Shown here piece after piece: positions 1 to 8,372 of a DNA stretch of 25,044 nucleotides; within the stretch, counting starts at the first letter, position 1, and each line of letters opens with the position of its first letter. The position numbers and the translations under genes were made by a program. The notes below the pieces were generated by a model, which ran no database searches, was not told the DNA's origin, and saw only the letters and a program-made list of their open reading frames with translations. The stretch is from a virus. Where the stretch lies: IMG/VR virus record IMGVR_UViG_3300023174_003568, positions 1 to 25,044 of that record; one strand, given 5' to 3'.

Positions 1-2
1 CC

Positions 3-1655
3 AAGCTGAGTTCTGGGTGTCTTGCTTATCCACTTACCAATAACAGCATAATTATTGCCACGGAAGAAGATGCTCTTAAGCAAGCGTATTCTAATCCAGC
101 TGGTTGTGAAATTGGCACGTATTTCGTTCACACTGGCCTTGGTAGCTTCAATCATTCTGATGGTGAGATTGGTATAACTGGAAACTCGGTCGGCACTGAT
201 ACCGAGAATGTTCCTTTTTATCCGAGTGGCATAAACGTTCGTACAGCCGAGAATGCAGGAAAAGCTGTAAGGCCTCTATTCGTTTCTGGCCCGAATCTCG
301 AGTGTTACTTTAGTGGCGTCGGATGGGACTACAGTTTGATTGGAAAAGAAAAAGCAGAGCCCGTAGCCGAAAAGGACGACTGCGGAAATGACGGGGGATC
401 TCCAACAAAAGATTATCCAGCAAACTATCCCGACTGGAAGATGGAATGGAATTCTACTGGCATAAGAAAAACCTTTAGTGGGAATTGTCCGCTTGGATTT
501 GCTGGTCTCGATTTTTTTGATAGAAAGAAGCATTCATGCGAGTGTGGGAATGAGTGTAAAGATTGCGAGGGAGATTGGGGAGATCTTAAGCTTCTTTGCT
601 TATGTGAAGATAAATGTGTGACATCATTTGAACAGGGCCTGGATAATCCGAATGTATGCTCAGATGGGCATAAAAACGTCGTCTCGGAGCCCGATGGTCC
701 CGATGTATGTGAAGGCACATACGGAATATCTTTTAATATTGGAAAATATGTTGGCGTTAGTGTTACTACTCCGCTCGAATCTGGATATGGTATTTACAAT
801 GTCGCTCCTGTTCCCCTTAGTCTACAAGGAGAAAAAAAGGAGCTAAAGGAAGACCTTGTGCTCTGGTGGCGAGGATGGATTTCTGACGTCATTAGTCCAA
901 CTTTTTGGGCGGGGGCGGGTGGTTCTGGAGGGATGGGTAAAGGAAGTATGGATTTTTACCCCAACAACAAATCTGCTGAGTTAGAGCTGGTTACCTACAT
1001 AAACGAAGCAAGCGTAAAACACGCCATGAAATTTTTCGAAGGTCTCGATGATTCACTTTATGAGTTTGAGGACAAGGAGGTGGGGACGTTGAAGCTTGTA
1101 TGCGAAGACTGGAATACTACTACCCCTATCTATGTCATTCGTCGCATAAAAAAAGAAACTTCATGTATAACTAATTTTGAGAAGGATACACAGTCTAATA
1201 GTTCCAATGGTTTACACACCCTTAAGGTTGGTGCCCCAGCCCTTACTTGTAATGGTGCTCCAGACGGTTATTACTGCTGTTCCGAGGAGGGATGTGGCGG
1301 GGTAAAGGATACTGACCCATGTTGCGAGGAAGAATTTTGTAGAATTAATTATCCATGCTCCGTGGGATGGGTGATTACTGGGCGGAAATCCCCATGTGCA
1401 GCTAACGCAAAGATTACCTGCGGAGGAGGACTCACCAAAGGAGACTACGACGACCTTCTTTGTGGTTGTTGCGGATGTACGCCCGAAAAAGAGCAGAATT
1501 GCAAGGAATGTGAAAAAGGACCACAATGCAAACCATATAATCTCACGGAGGATTTTAAAGAATTAGCATGCTACGGGCCCGCTCACGAAAAAGACAAAAT
1601 CGAAACAAAGTTAGACTTAACAATCACCTTTAAGTTATTTACAGAAATGGAGTAG
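3..1655 (+). CDS. Cysteine-rich protein of unknown function (5'-partial)
   Basis: The reading frame is open from base 3 to the TAG at 1653-1655, about 550 codons, so the true start lies left of the window; internal TTG/ATG codons near 336 are not convincing starts. I do not recognise the family. I count about 34 cysteines (roughly 6%), grouped in clusters: four Cys around bases 536-567 then CLCEDKC near 593-619, and a dense C-terminal set around bases 1250-1530 with CC, CCEEEFC and CGCCGC groupings. Between the clusters is a Gly/Trp-containing segment without Cys (about 720-1080). No membrane segment or Walker motif is visible. The Cys pairs could bind zinc or form disulfides as in receptor-binding or structural proteins, but that is inference. 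The next gene starts 3 nt after its stop, so the two are probably co-transcribed. Codon use looks AT-richer than in the minus-strand genes. Confidence 0.8.
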   Translation, partial: KLSSGCLAYPLTNNSIIIATEEDALKQAYSNPAGCEIGTYFVHTGLGSFNHSDGEIGITGNSVGTDTENVPFYPSGINVRTAENAGKAVRPLFVSGPNLECYFSGVGWDYSLIGKEKAEPVAEKDDCGNDGGSPTKDYPANYPDWKMEWNSTGIRKTFSGNCPLGFAGLDFFDRKKHSCECGNECKDCEGDWGDLKLLCLCEDKCVTSFEQGLDNPNVCSDGHKNVVSEPDGPDVCEGTYGISFNIGKYVGVSVTTPLESGYGIYNVAPVPLSLQGEKKELKEDLVLWWRGWISDVISPTFWAGAGGSGGMGKGSMDFYPNNKSAELELVTYINEASVKHAMKFFEGLDDSLYEFEDKEVGTLKLVCEDWNTTTPIYVIRRIKKETSCITNFEKDTQSNSSNGLHTLKVGAPALTCNGAPDGYYCCSEEGCGGVKDTDPCCEEEFCRINYPCSVGWVITGRKSPCAANAKITCGGGLTKGDYDDLLCGCCGCTPEKEQNCKECEKGPQCKPYNLTEDFKELACYGPAHEKDKIETKLDLTITFKLFTEME

Positions 1656-1658
1656 CAA

Positions 1659-2270
1659 ATGAAAAAAGCAGAACTAACATGGAATGAGTCTGGAATAGTT
1701 ATGACAAAAGGCCTTATGTGCCTTGAAGTTGATAGAAGAATATTCAAGCTAGATCCTCTCGCTCAAGACCAATTAATGATAGTGCTTTTACAAGCAAAGA
1801 CCCTCCAGTACGAAAGCCCGACGCGAACTGTTTACTTGTTTATCGCACCAATGAAGGAAGATGTCCGTCAATTAAGGCCTTTCGTGAAGAGGGGAATGAT
1901 TGGAAAGTGTTACGAACCTAATGCGTTAACCTATCAAGCGATAGGTTCTGACTGGGTTTGTTCGGTGGATGGGGATGTCCTTGCGTCTCCTCGCCCTGTA
2001 CTGGAGTTATTTTATAAGGTTCCGTCACTCATTCAACAAGCAATGTCCCTTGGTTCTGCAATTAAAAAAGCTACTGCAGACGGAACGCTGGCTACAAAGG
2101 TAAGGCCAGAGACATTTGCTATGCGTAAGGAAATCTGTGTTGGGTGTGAGTATTACGATCCATCTGCTTTTTTTGGTTCTGGCAGATGCAGGGTGTGTGG
2201 ATGCGGGGTCGGCAAGTTGCACATGCCGTCCCAAAGTTGTCCAAAAGGAAAGTGGGGTAAGGAAGAATGA
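1659..2270 (+). CDS. Phage protein with C-terminal Cys-cluster (putative Zn-binding)
   Basis: 203 residues. The ATG at 1659 is preceded by GGAG (1649-1652) at good spacing, inside the end of the upstream gene. The N-terminal 150 residues have no recognised fold. The C-terminus carries a compact Cys array: C160-x2-C163, then C177-x2-C180-x-C182, and C194 followed by PKGKW at 195-199. This C..C...C..C.C...CP.GKW layout recurs at the C-termini of otherwise unrelated phage proteins and is most simply a zinc-binding knuckle. No catalytic motif is visible. The TGA stop overlaps the ATG of the next gene (ATGA at 2267-2270), indicating translational coupling with the GT/primase-like protein. Function unknown; it may be an accessory or nucleic-acid-binding partner of its neighbours. 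Confidence 0.8.
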   Translation: MKKAELTWNESGIVMTKGLMCLEVDRRIFKLDPLAQDQLMIVLLQAKTLQYESPTRTVYLFIAPMKEDVRQLRPFVKRGMIGKCYEPNALTYQAIGSDWVCSVDGDVLASPRPVLELFYKVPSLIQQAMSLGSAIKKATADGTLATKVRPETFAMRKEICVGCEYYDPSAFFGSGRCRVCGCGVGKLHMPSQSCPKGKWGKEE

Positions 2271-3643
2271 TCGTTGTAATGCAGATATGGGATGGTGATA
2301 AAGAGCTGTCTGTATCAACGGCCAAAAAGGTCAAGGAATGCTACCCAAATTGCCAGCTTGGCATATTGGCAAATAACTGCGTACACCCAAAGGGGCTTGA
2401 GGACTACGCAGACTTAATCCATACAACAACCGAAGATGTCTACCATGATCGTAGCGGAGGCTTGGCAATTCATGAACTACTTGTCCTTGGTCTTCGCTTG
2501 TCTGGGAAGTATATTGTTAAAATAGACCCTAATACAGAGATATCTCGTCAGCAAGGCCTCGAAGAGGAGCTGGTCAATAGGTTGGCGGTGGTGGGTCAGC
2601 TGAGAAGAATAGGGGGTCAGTTCTTGGTTTTTTCTAGCGTCTTTGCGGTACCCAGAAATGTCGCCAGAGAGATGATAGATTCCTGTGTTCTTCTGGATTC
2701 GGCAATTCAGAACGTGTCCTCTGGTAGCCAGTTTAAGCTCCGAAGGTATTTTGCATCCAAAAAAGGGTTGTCATCCCACGACTGGCCCATTGCCTATGCG
2801 TCGTCCGTTCTGAGTGTACCGCATGGCCAATCAGACAAACTGTTAAAAGCGTTCCATCATACCCCCCGAAAGCAAGTGCCCTCCATATTACTTGAAAAGA
2901 CAACCGAGGAAGCCCGCAACGGCATTGTTAACCCTCCAAGCATTACAGACCTTCGTTCCGAGATCCTTGCTGAATCCCCAGAACATATCGGGCTGAATAA
3001 GGCTATCGAGTTTATTTCGATGATCTGGGGCAGTGAAGGAGTATCTATCTCCATAAAACACGACCCCAATGGAAGTTACTATGTTGGGAATAAATGGGAC
3101 TCTGAGGGAGTCCTTCATCATTCCGTGCCTAAGATCAATGACATAGCAGAGGCCAAGAAAGTGCTTAAGGAAGGGGTGTTCTCATTTAAGATAATGAACG
3201 CCAAGCCAGAGAACGGAGATGGGGTTTCGATGCTTGTTCTCGACGTAGACAGGCCTGTGCCAGATGACTGCGGGGCCTCTATTGTTTCGACGTCCTTCAC
3301 GCACTCACAGATCTTTATGATTATGGAACGGGACATAACTAAAGAGCAGGCACTTGAGCTTATCAAGGAGGCCGACTTTGCCGACAGGAGCGGGAGTAAG
3401 GCTTCAACTTTACTTGCAGGAGTTAGAATCCCAGGAACCGCTTCCTATGAAGAGATTTGCCTACACAACACTACGGAGGACAAGTGTACTGCCCACAAGG
3501 TGCTGGCCGACGGGAAGGTACGACTGGTCAAGTTTGTGGACTTATACTTTACTTACGACGAGGCTCTTGCCGTGATTCGTGGCCTTGCAGAATCCTATAA
3601 AGTGCGGCTTCCTGCGACGGAACCAGAGCCAGCACTTCCTTAA
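2267..3643 (+). CDS. Glycosyltransferase-like / RepB-AEP primase-like fusion protein
   Basis: 458 residues; the ATG overlaps the previous stop (ATGA) and AAGGA lies at 2259-2263. Residues 1-200 resemble a GT-A-like fold seen in phages: an N-terminal hydrophobic strand (MIVVMQIW) followed by a helix, and a KIDPNT segment at 85-90 in the place of the metal-binding DxD loop (D87, N89). Residues 240-400 resemble the RepB-type archaeo-eukaryotic primase (AEP) palm: LDVD with D326 and D328, then STSFTHSQ with the Ser/Thr-x-His-like motif, then an AGVRIPGT segment (R387-T391) matching the R-x-PG-T signature of that family. No helicase domain is attached. If both assignments hold, one polypeptide joins a sugar-transfer-like domain to a primase-like domain. 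The primase half is the safer assignment. The last 95 nt overlap the minus-strand 89-codon gene. Confidence 0.75.
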   Translation: MIVVMQIWDGDKELSVSTAKKVKECYPNCQLGILANNCVHPKGLEDYADLIHTTTEDVYHDRSGGLAIHELLVLGLRLSGKYIVKIDPNTEISRQQGLEEELVNRLAVVGQLRRIGGQFLVFSSVFAVPRNVAREMIDSCVLLDSAIQNVSSGSQFKLRRYFASKKGLSSHDWPIAYASSVLSVPHGQSDKLLKAFHHTPRKQVPSILLEKTTEEARNGIVNPPSITDLRSEILAESPEHIGLNKAIEFISMIWGSEGVSISIKHDPNGSYYVGNKWDSEGVLHHSVPKINDIAEAKKVLKEGVFSFKIMNAKPENGDGVSMLVLDVDRPVPDDCGASIVSTSFTHSQIFMIMERDITKEQALELIKEADFADRSGSKASTLLAGVRIPGTASYEEICLHNTTEDKCTAHKVLADGKVRLVKFVDLYFTYDEALAVIRGLAESYKVRLPATEPEPALP

Positions 3644-3818
3644 CTGCCATATAGGCCGAGTGCCTGTTCTGACGATCTTCTGGGGTAATTCCAGCCTCTA
3701 AAACCGCTTCTTTAAGACCTTCCAGATGTCTTGAAAGGGCAGGGAGATACCACTCGTTGTACCCAGAATTGTCTTTTAACCGCTCGATGAGTGCCAGTTG
3801 GCTGGCTGGATCGCTCAT
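3549..3818 (-). CDS. Small helical protein downstream of portal
   Basis: 89 residues. Its ATG (complement of 3816-3818) overlaps the TGA of the portal gene as ATGA, which supports it as a real, translationally coupled gene. It is predicted largely helical and charged, with an Arg-rich C-terminus (QEPRRK) and no Cys or membrane segment. Small helical proteins of this size directly after the portal gene are common in podovirus-like genomes, but their role is usually unknown. Its last 31 codons lie antisense to the end of the plus-strand GT/primase-like gene, so the two transcription units converge with coding overlap. Confidence rests on the start overlap and position rather than on a recognised domain. 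Confidence 0.65.
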   Translation of the reverse strand: MSDPASQLALIERLKDNSGYNEWYLPALSRHLEGLKEAVLEAGITPEDRQNRHSAYMAVKEVLALVPSQEAALYRILQGHESRQEPRRK

Positions 3819-6040
3819 GCGGGTGTCGGATTACCGCCAGCTAGGCCAGCGTCAACAGGGACACTTTTCGTTCCGCCAACGCTAGGCGGAGGTGAGCCAG
3901 GAGATCCAGCTTGGCCGAATACTCGTCCGTCTGGAGTGATACCATTCTGTGTGGGAGGCGGGGCAAAGGGCTGAATGATCGACTCTGCATCCACGATCCC
4001 AAGGGCTTTGAGGCTCTGGTTGTAGAACAGGGCGACCTTCTGCTGAACTTCTGGGGGCAATCCATAGAACTGGGTCACAAGACCCGCCGCTTGAGCGTTG
4101 CTTTGTAGCTGTTGTTCGCCGTGATAGCGGGTCAGTAGGAGGCGGATATTGATGTTAATGTCAGCAATTTCCTCTGGGGTGATCGTCACGAGTTGGAGTG
4201 CGTCGCCTTCGAGGTAGTTAAACATTTCCTTTTTGTTCATGTTATCCAACAGGATCAAGACCAGCCGATTGACCACTTGGGACAGGGCTGGCTCCAACGA
4301 CATTAGGTACTGCGAGAACATTTCGTTGCCCGCTTGGTCGATGCTTCGGATGCCAGTAGCCAGCTTGCTGGATGGCAAGCCAGAGAACTCTTGGTCGCCA
4401 CCAGTCATCACGCCCGACTCGAGTTGCACGAGCTGGGTAAAGTATTCGAGCATGAAATTCAGATCCTTTTCCTTGGACTCTGGTAGAGCCACATAGGTCA
4501 AGGCATCGGCGGCCGCAAAGCCTGGGCGAAGCGTATAAGTGCCTCCAGAATTGAGGATCAGATTGGGATTTGCTGACCCTTCAAAGGTCGCATCTGGACG
4601 CCAGAAGGTGACTCGCCCGCTTGAGCTTTGGCTGAAATTGAGTCGGTTAATGGTCAGATCCATGAAGTCTTGTGAGGTCTTGAACTGCTCCACTCCGCCC
4701 ATTCCGTACCAGCGTCCGTCCACAGGGTTCACTCGGACTACTGTGAAAGGTCTACGGCCATCGGAGGTCACATTAGCCACATACTCGTAGAAGATTGCCC
4801 GCTGATTGCGAACATCCAGCAGAAGCATGATTTCTTCGGTGATTCCGTCTCCGTTCGCATCATACCGCAAGTAGCATTCCGCAATCTCCATCGTCGGGTT
4901 GTTGAAGGTATTGTTTGGTTCATACGCCTCGCCACGCTCGGTTCTGGCCTGTTTAGCACCAGTCTTGGGGATCCCAGACTCGGTGGCTGATAGGCGGATC
5001 TGGTCAATCGCCGCTTGGATTCGGAGCATCTCCTCTTCGGGGGTCTCTTCGCTTTTTGACCCTTTCTTGTTGTAGAGGTCAGCCAGCTCCATAATGGGAG
5101 CATCATAAAGGTGAGCCACAAAGTCAGCGTCATCCACAGAGGTTGCATTGAGTGGGCAAATAAAGTCTTGGTAGTAGACAGGCTCGGCAGTCGGGCCTTC
5201 TGAAATGATTGCCCTTCGGCTGATCGTTTGCTCGATGAACACAGGAACAGGGGGCTGGATCGTCGCCATATCCCGCCTCAAAAGCATAATAGGTTCACCG
5301 ATCTCGTTCTGGGCTGGGACAAAGCTGTCCTTGTCGGTAATGAAATCTCCGTCCGTTGCGAGGATCGGCTGGCCGTTTAGATCCACCAGAACCTTGGCAT
5401 TCCGCTGGTAGACTTGCTCTTTTTTAACGTGGGTCGTTTTGATTACGCATTCACCACGGACAAAGGCCAGTTGCAAGGCCATCGCCATTGCATCCTTAAC
5501 CCCGAGCCTGTTGAACTTGTAGCGGGCATATCGCTCAACCTTGTCTGCGATGTCCCGATCGGCCGCTCCTTCGGGCAGGGCAGAGAACCAAGGATCTGTT
5601 CCAAGGAAGTATTTCTGTGCCTTTGCAATCATCTGCCGAACGATGCGTCGGGTCACAGGCACGATAAGGTTGCTCTGCTCGAAGATCCCGCCCATGACCG
5701 CTGGACGCCAAGAGACATTGTTCTCATAGACCCACTCGTAGATCTGACGGCGACCCAAGAAGGTCTCAAAAGCCATCAAGGATGTTGGGTTTGTGTTGTA
5801 AGCAGTATTACGGACGATGCTTCGTCCCATCTCAACCTCAAGCTTGCGGAGGCGTTCGGATGCGTGGCGAACCAGCTCCTTTTCCTGTTCCTCCGTCAGC
5901 TTATAGGCTGTTGGGAAGGCAACCGCAGTCGGGCTTCCGCCACCCAAAGCTCGTGCATTCGGTCCACTACGAGCAGAATCAAGAGCCTTCTCGAGTTCTT
6001 CGGCCTTCTTTACGAGGTTATCTACTTGATTCTCAGCCAT
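3815..6040 (-). CDS. Portal protein (head-tail connector)
   Basis: About 741 residues from the ATG at 6040; a TTG at 6052 in the same frame would add four residues, and neither start has a strong Shine-Dalgarno. The portal forms the dodecameric ring at the capsid vertex through which DNA is packaged by the terminase. Supporting signs are an N-terminal helical region, a central stretch with NGDGITEE near residue 390 followed by hydrophobic strands and an RRPF motif, then WYGMGGVEQ near 443, which fits the G-x-G-x-x-E portal wing/stem signature. After this come long helices (residues 520-660) and a Pro/Gly-rich disordered tail. The length matches P22- and N4-type portals rather than the shorter T7 type. 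It starts 34 nt after the stop of the giant gene and is followed by the coupled 89-residue gene. Confidence 0.85.
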   Translation of the reverse strand: MAENQVDNLVKKAEELEKALDSARSGPNARALGGGSPTAVAFPTAYKLTEEQEKELVRHASERLRKLEVEMGRSIVRNTAYNTNPTSLMAFETFLGRRQIYEWVYENNVSWRPAVMGGIFEQSNLIVPVTRRIVRQMIAKAQKYFLGTDPWFSALPEGAADRDIADKVERYARYKFNRLGVKDAMAMALQLAFVRGECVIKTTHVKKEQVYQRNAKVLVDLNGQPILATDGDFITDKDSFVPAQNEIGEPIMLLRRDMATIQPPVPVFIEQTISRRAIISEGPTAEPVYYQDFICPLNATSVDDADFVAHLYDAPIMELADLYNKKGSKSEETPEEEMLRIQAAIDQIRLSATESGIPKTGAKQARTERGEAYEPNNTFNNPTMEIAECYLRYDANGDGITEEIMLLLDVRNQRAIFYEYVANVTSDGRRPFTVVRVNPVDGRWYGMGGVEQFKTSQDFMDLTINRLNFSQSSSGRVTFWRPDATFEGSANPNLILNSGGTYTLRPGFAAADALTYVALPESKEKDLNFMLEYFTQLVQLESGVMTGGDQEFSGLPSSKLATGIRSIDQAGNEMFSQYLMSLEPALSQVVNRLVLILLDNMNKKEMFNYLEGDALQLVTITPEEIADININIRLLLTRYHGEQQLQSNAQAAGLVTQFYGLPPEVQQKVALFYNQSLKALGIVDAESIIQPFAPPPTQNGITPDGRVFGQAGSPGSPPPSVGGTKSVPVDAGLAGGNPTPA

Positions 6041-6074
6041 ATTCGATTTCAACCATCAATGGCCAGCTGTGCGA

Positions 6075-8372
6075 CTACTTTGTCTGCTTTGCGTCGCCCA
6101 TCGCATACCTCTGTCTGACAATCTGTTCCTCGTATTTATTGCGGAGCTTGGAGGCAAGATCTTGGATTCTTTGCTTCTTTTTGTCCGTTGGGTTGGCGAT
6201 ATCGGCCTCTGTTATGTTCACCTCAAACAAGGCTTGGAGCTGAGGCTGGACGATTGAGTTGAGTGTCTCTTGTTCCCGCAGAGTCAGCCTAACCTTCTTT
6301 TTGCTGTAGGGATCTGTGATCTCGGCTCTGGGTGAGTTAAGAACCCAAGTCTTTCCATCTGTTGAGATCTGTTGCCTGTTGTAGGATTCGACAAACCGAT
6401 TGAGCTTGGAGGCGGGCTTCTTTTTGTAGACGGCGACAGGGGAGAGATTCCTAAGTGCGAACTTCGCAATCTTGCCAGCCGTGCTGTTGGGCAAGACCTC
6501 TGTGAACGGCTTAACAACCTTCTTGCCTTCATAGTCGTAAGCGTATGGAGTCCTGTAACCAGTGACTGAAGGGTATGCTCCGACAGCAGGGGCGAACTTC
6601 GACAGCATTCTGTCCTTGTTAAATATAGTGGCCTCTTCCGATTTAGTTCTGGATACATAGTCCTTCGACGATTCCGCTAGTCCTCTGGCTAATGGAGGGG
6701 CTGTAAACACAGAGGCAAAATCAATCAATGGATCTCCCAAATCGCCCTTCAATAAGGTATTTCCTGTCCGTAGCTGTCCTCCGAATGTCTTCTGGGATAG
6801 GATTCTTCCAAAATCTAGGAAGAGGTTCTTAGATATTTCAATTCCACCGCCACGATTGACTGCGTCTTTTACTGCGGTTGAAAGGGCAACTCCGAATGCC
6901 ATGGTCGATGTAAGAGGCTCGATTCTGCTGATATCGAACTCCTTGTCGCCAATGCGAATCATATATGATCTGTTTCCGTACCTAGTTGTCCTTCCAGCAG
7001 TATCAGCGTCCTTGGCTGGCCCAGTAATCAAAAGGAGTTTCTTGTCGTCATCCTTGTCACCTTCCATGCTTCTGAACAGAGCCATCAGAATTGCTGTTCC
7101 AATCGCTCCCTCGGTAAGCCCAGCTACGGAGTTCTCGTAGTTGCTCAGATCCATAAACCTCTGGCCTTCTCTGTTTTTCTTAATGGAATTCATTGCTCCG
7201 ATTGCGGAGTCGGCGAGGCCGATAGGGCTGAAGGCAAGCCCACGAGCCAGCACATTGTAGGAGATTCTGGCGAACAGGGTAAGGCCTCGAAGAACTTGGA
7301 GACCCATTGACCCAGTAAAGGCCACAGGAGCGGTGACAGCCCTTGCTCCATTATTAGGGTCAAAACCCCAGTCTTCAATTTTCTGCGATAGTTCAGAGAT
7401 TCCTTTGCTCACCATGTTCAATCCCCGAGGTACGGCCTTGCCAAGCCTTTTGAAGGTGAACGGCTCATCCTTCGTGCCTGCTCCAACAAATTTTCCACTT
7501 GGGGCGCTATTGTCTGCTACGTCCTCGTTTAGGGTTTCACGAGAAGACCGCTCAACCGCAATCTTCCAAGAGTCAGACCCAAACTCGCTGACTTGGTTTC
7601 TCACATATTCGAGCCGTTCTTGTCCGTTTAGCCCCTTCGCCCTTGCCATTCTGAATGCGATAGATCCTACAAGGGTTTGAGCTGTGAATGATTTGGCAAA
7701 CTCGTCGGCGGCCAACAAGGCTCGCAGGGGCAAGCGGATCTTCTTTCCAAGGGGTCCAGGGATCTTGGGATCGTTCTCATAGAACTTCTGATCGCCCTCA
7801 TCCAGAAGGGTCGAATCGGTATGGTCGATATTATAGAAAGGCTTTTCGGTGTTGAATGCCAAGCGTGCGTACCGCAGTCCGTTCATAATTGAGGGCATCA
7901 TCGCCTTAAATCCGAGTTTCGCTTCCTCGGTAGCTCCGTTGACTACATCAGCCACGCTGGCGTATGGATTGCCAATCGTACCATCTGGAAGCCTTACATT
8001 AAGCCCAGTCTTGCCCATAAGGTAGGACATCCCAGCCTCTACCATTCGATAGAAGGGGTTGGTGGCAACAAAGGGGGTCTTTACGATGTTGGCGAGCTGG
8101 GTCGAGGTACTGGATACAAGCAGGGCAACGTGGGCTTCAAATACTGCATCACCAACGCTGGCCTGTTTGCCTTGCGCTCTACGAACCATCTGCATTGCAA
8201 CTCCGACATTGCTTGGCTTTCTCCAGTCGAACAGAGAGCTTTTGCCATCAACATTGTGCCAATCGGCCTTACCAGAAGTATCGGACTGCCCTGCGTAGTC
8301 GAATCCCATAGCTGACACGATCTCTGCCAAAATCTCTTCCTTGGTGAGGGGAGCCTCTTCTTGGTTGGCTTC
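6075..8372 (-). other. Large C-terminal domain of the giant protein
   Basis: Residues 4693-5457, after the last SRG tag. Landmarks are STSTQLANIVKTPF, AADEFAKSF, a hydrophobic stretch GLTEGAIGTAILMALF near 5110-5125, DISRIEP and a basic C-terminus. This arrangement resembles the large polyvalent-protein-associated (LPD) C-terminal domains of phage virion proteins, but I cannot assign the exact LPD family. The hydrophobic segments suggest contact with membrane or capsid, so this may be the packaging or anchoring part. Confidence 0.55.

Noticed and set aside
5414-6118. 234-codon plus-strand ORF
   Set aside because: It is antisense to the portal gene, has no recognised domain, and the portal frame is clearly coding.
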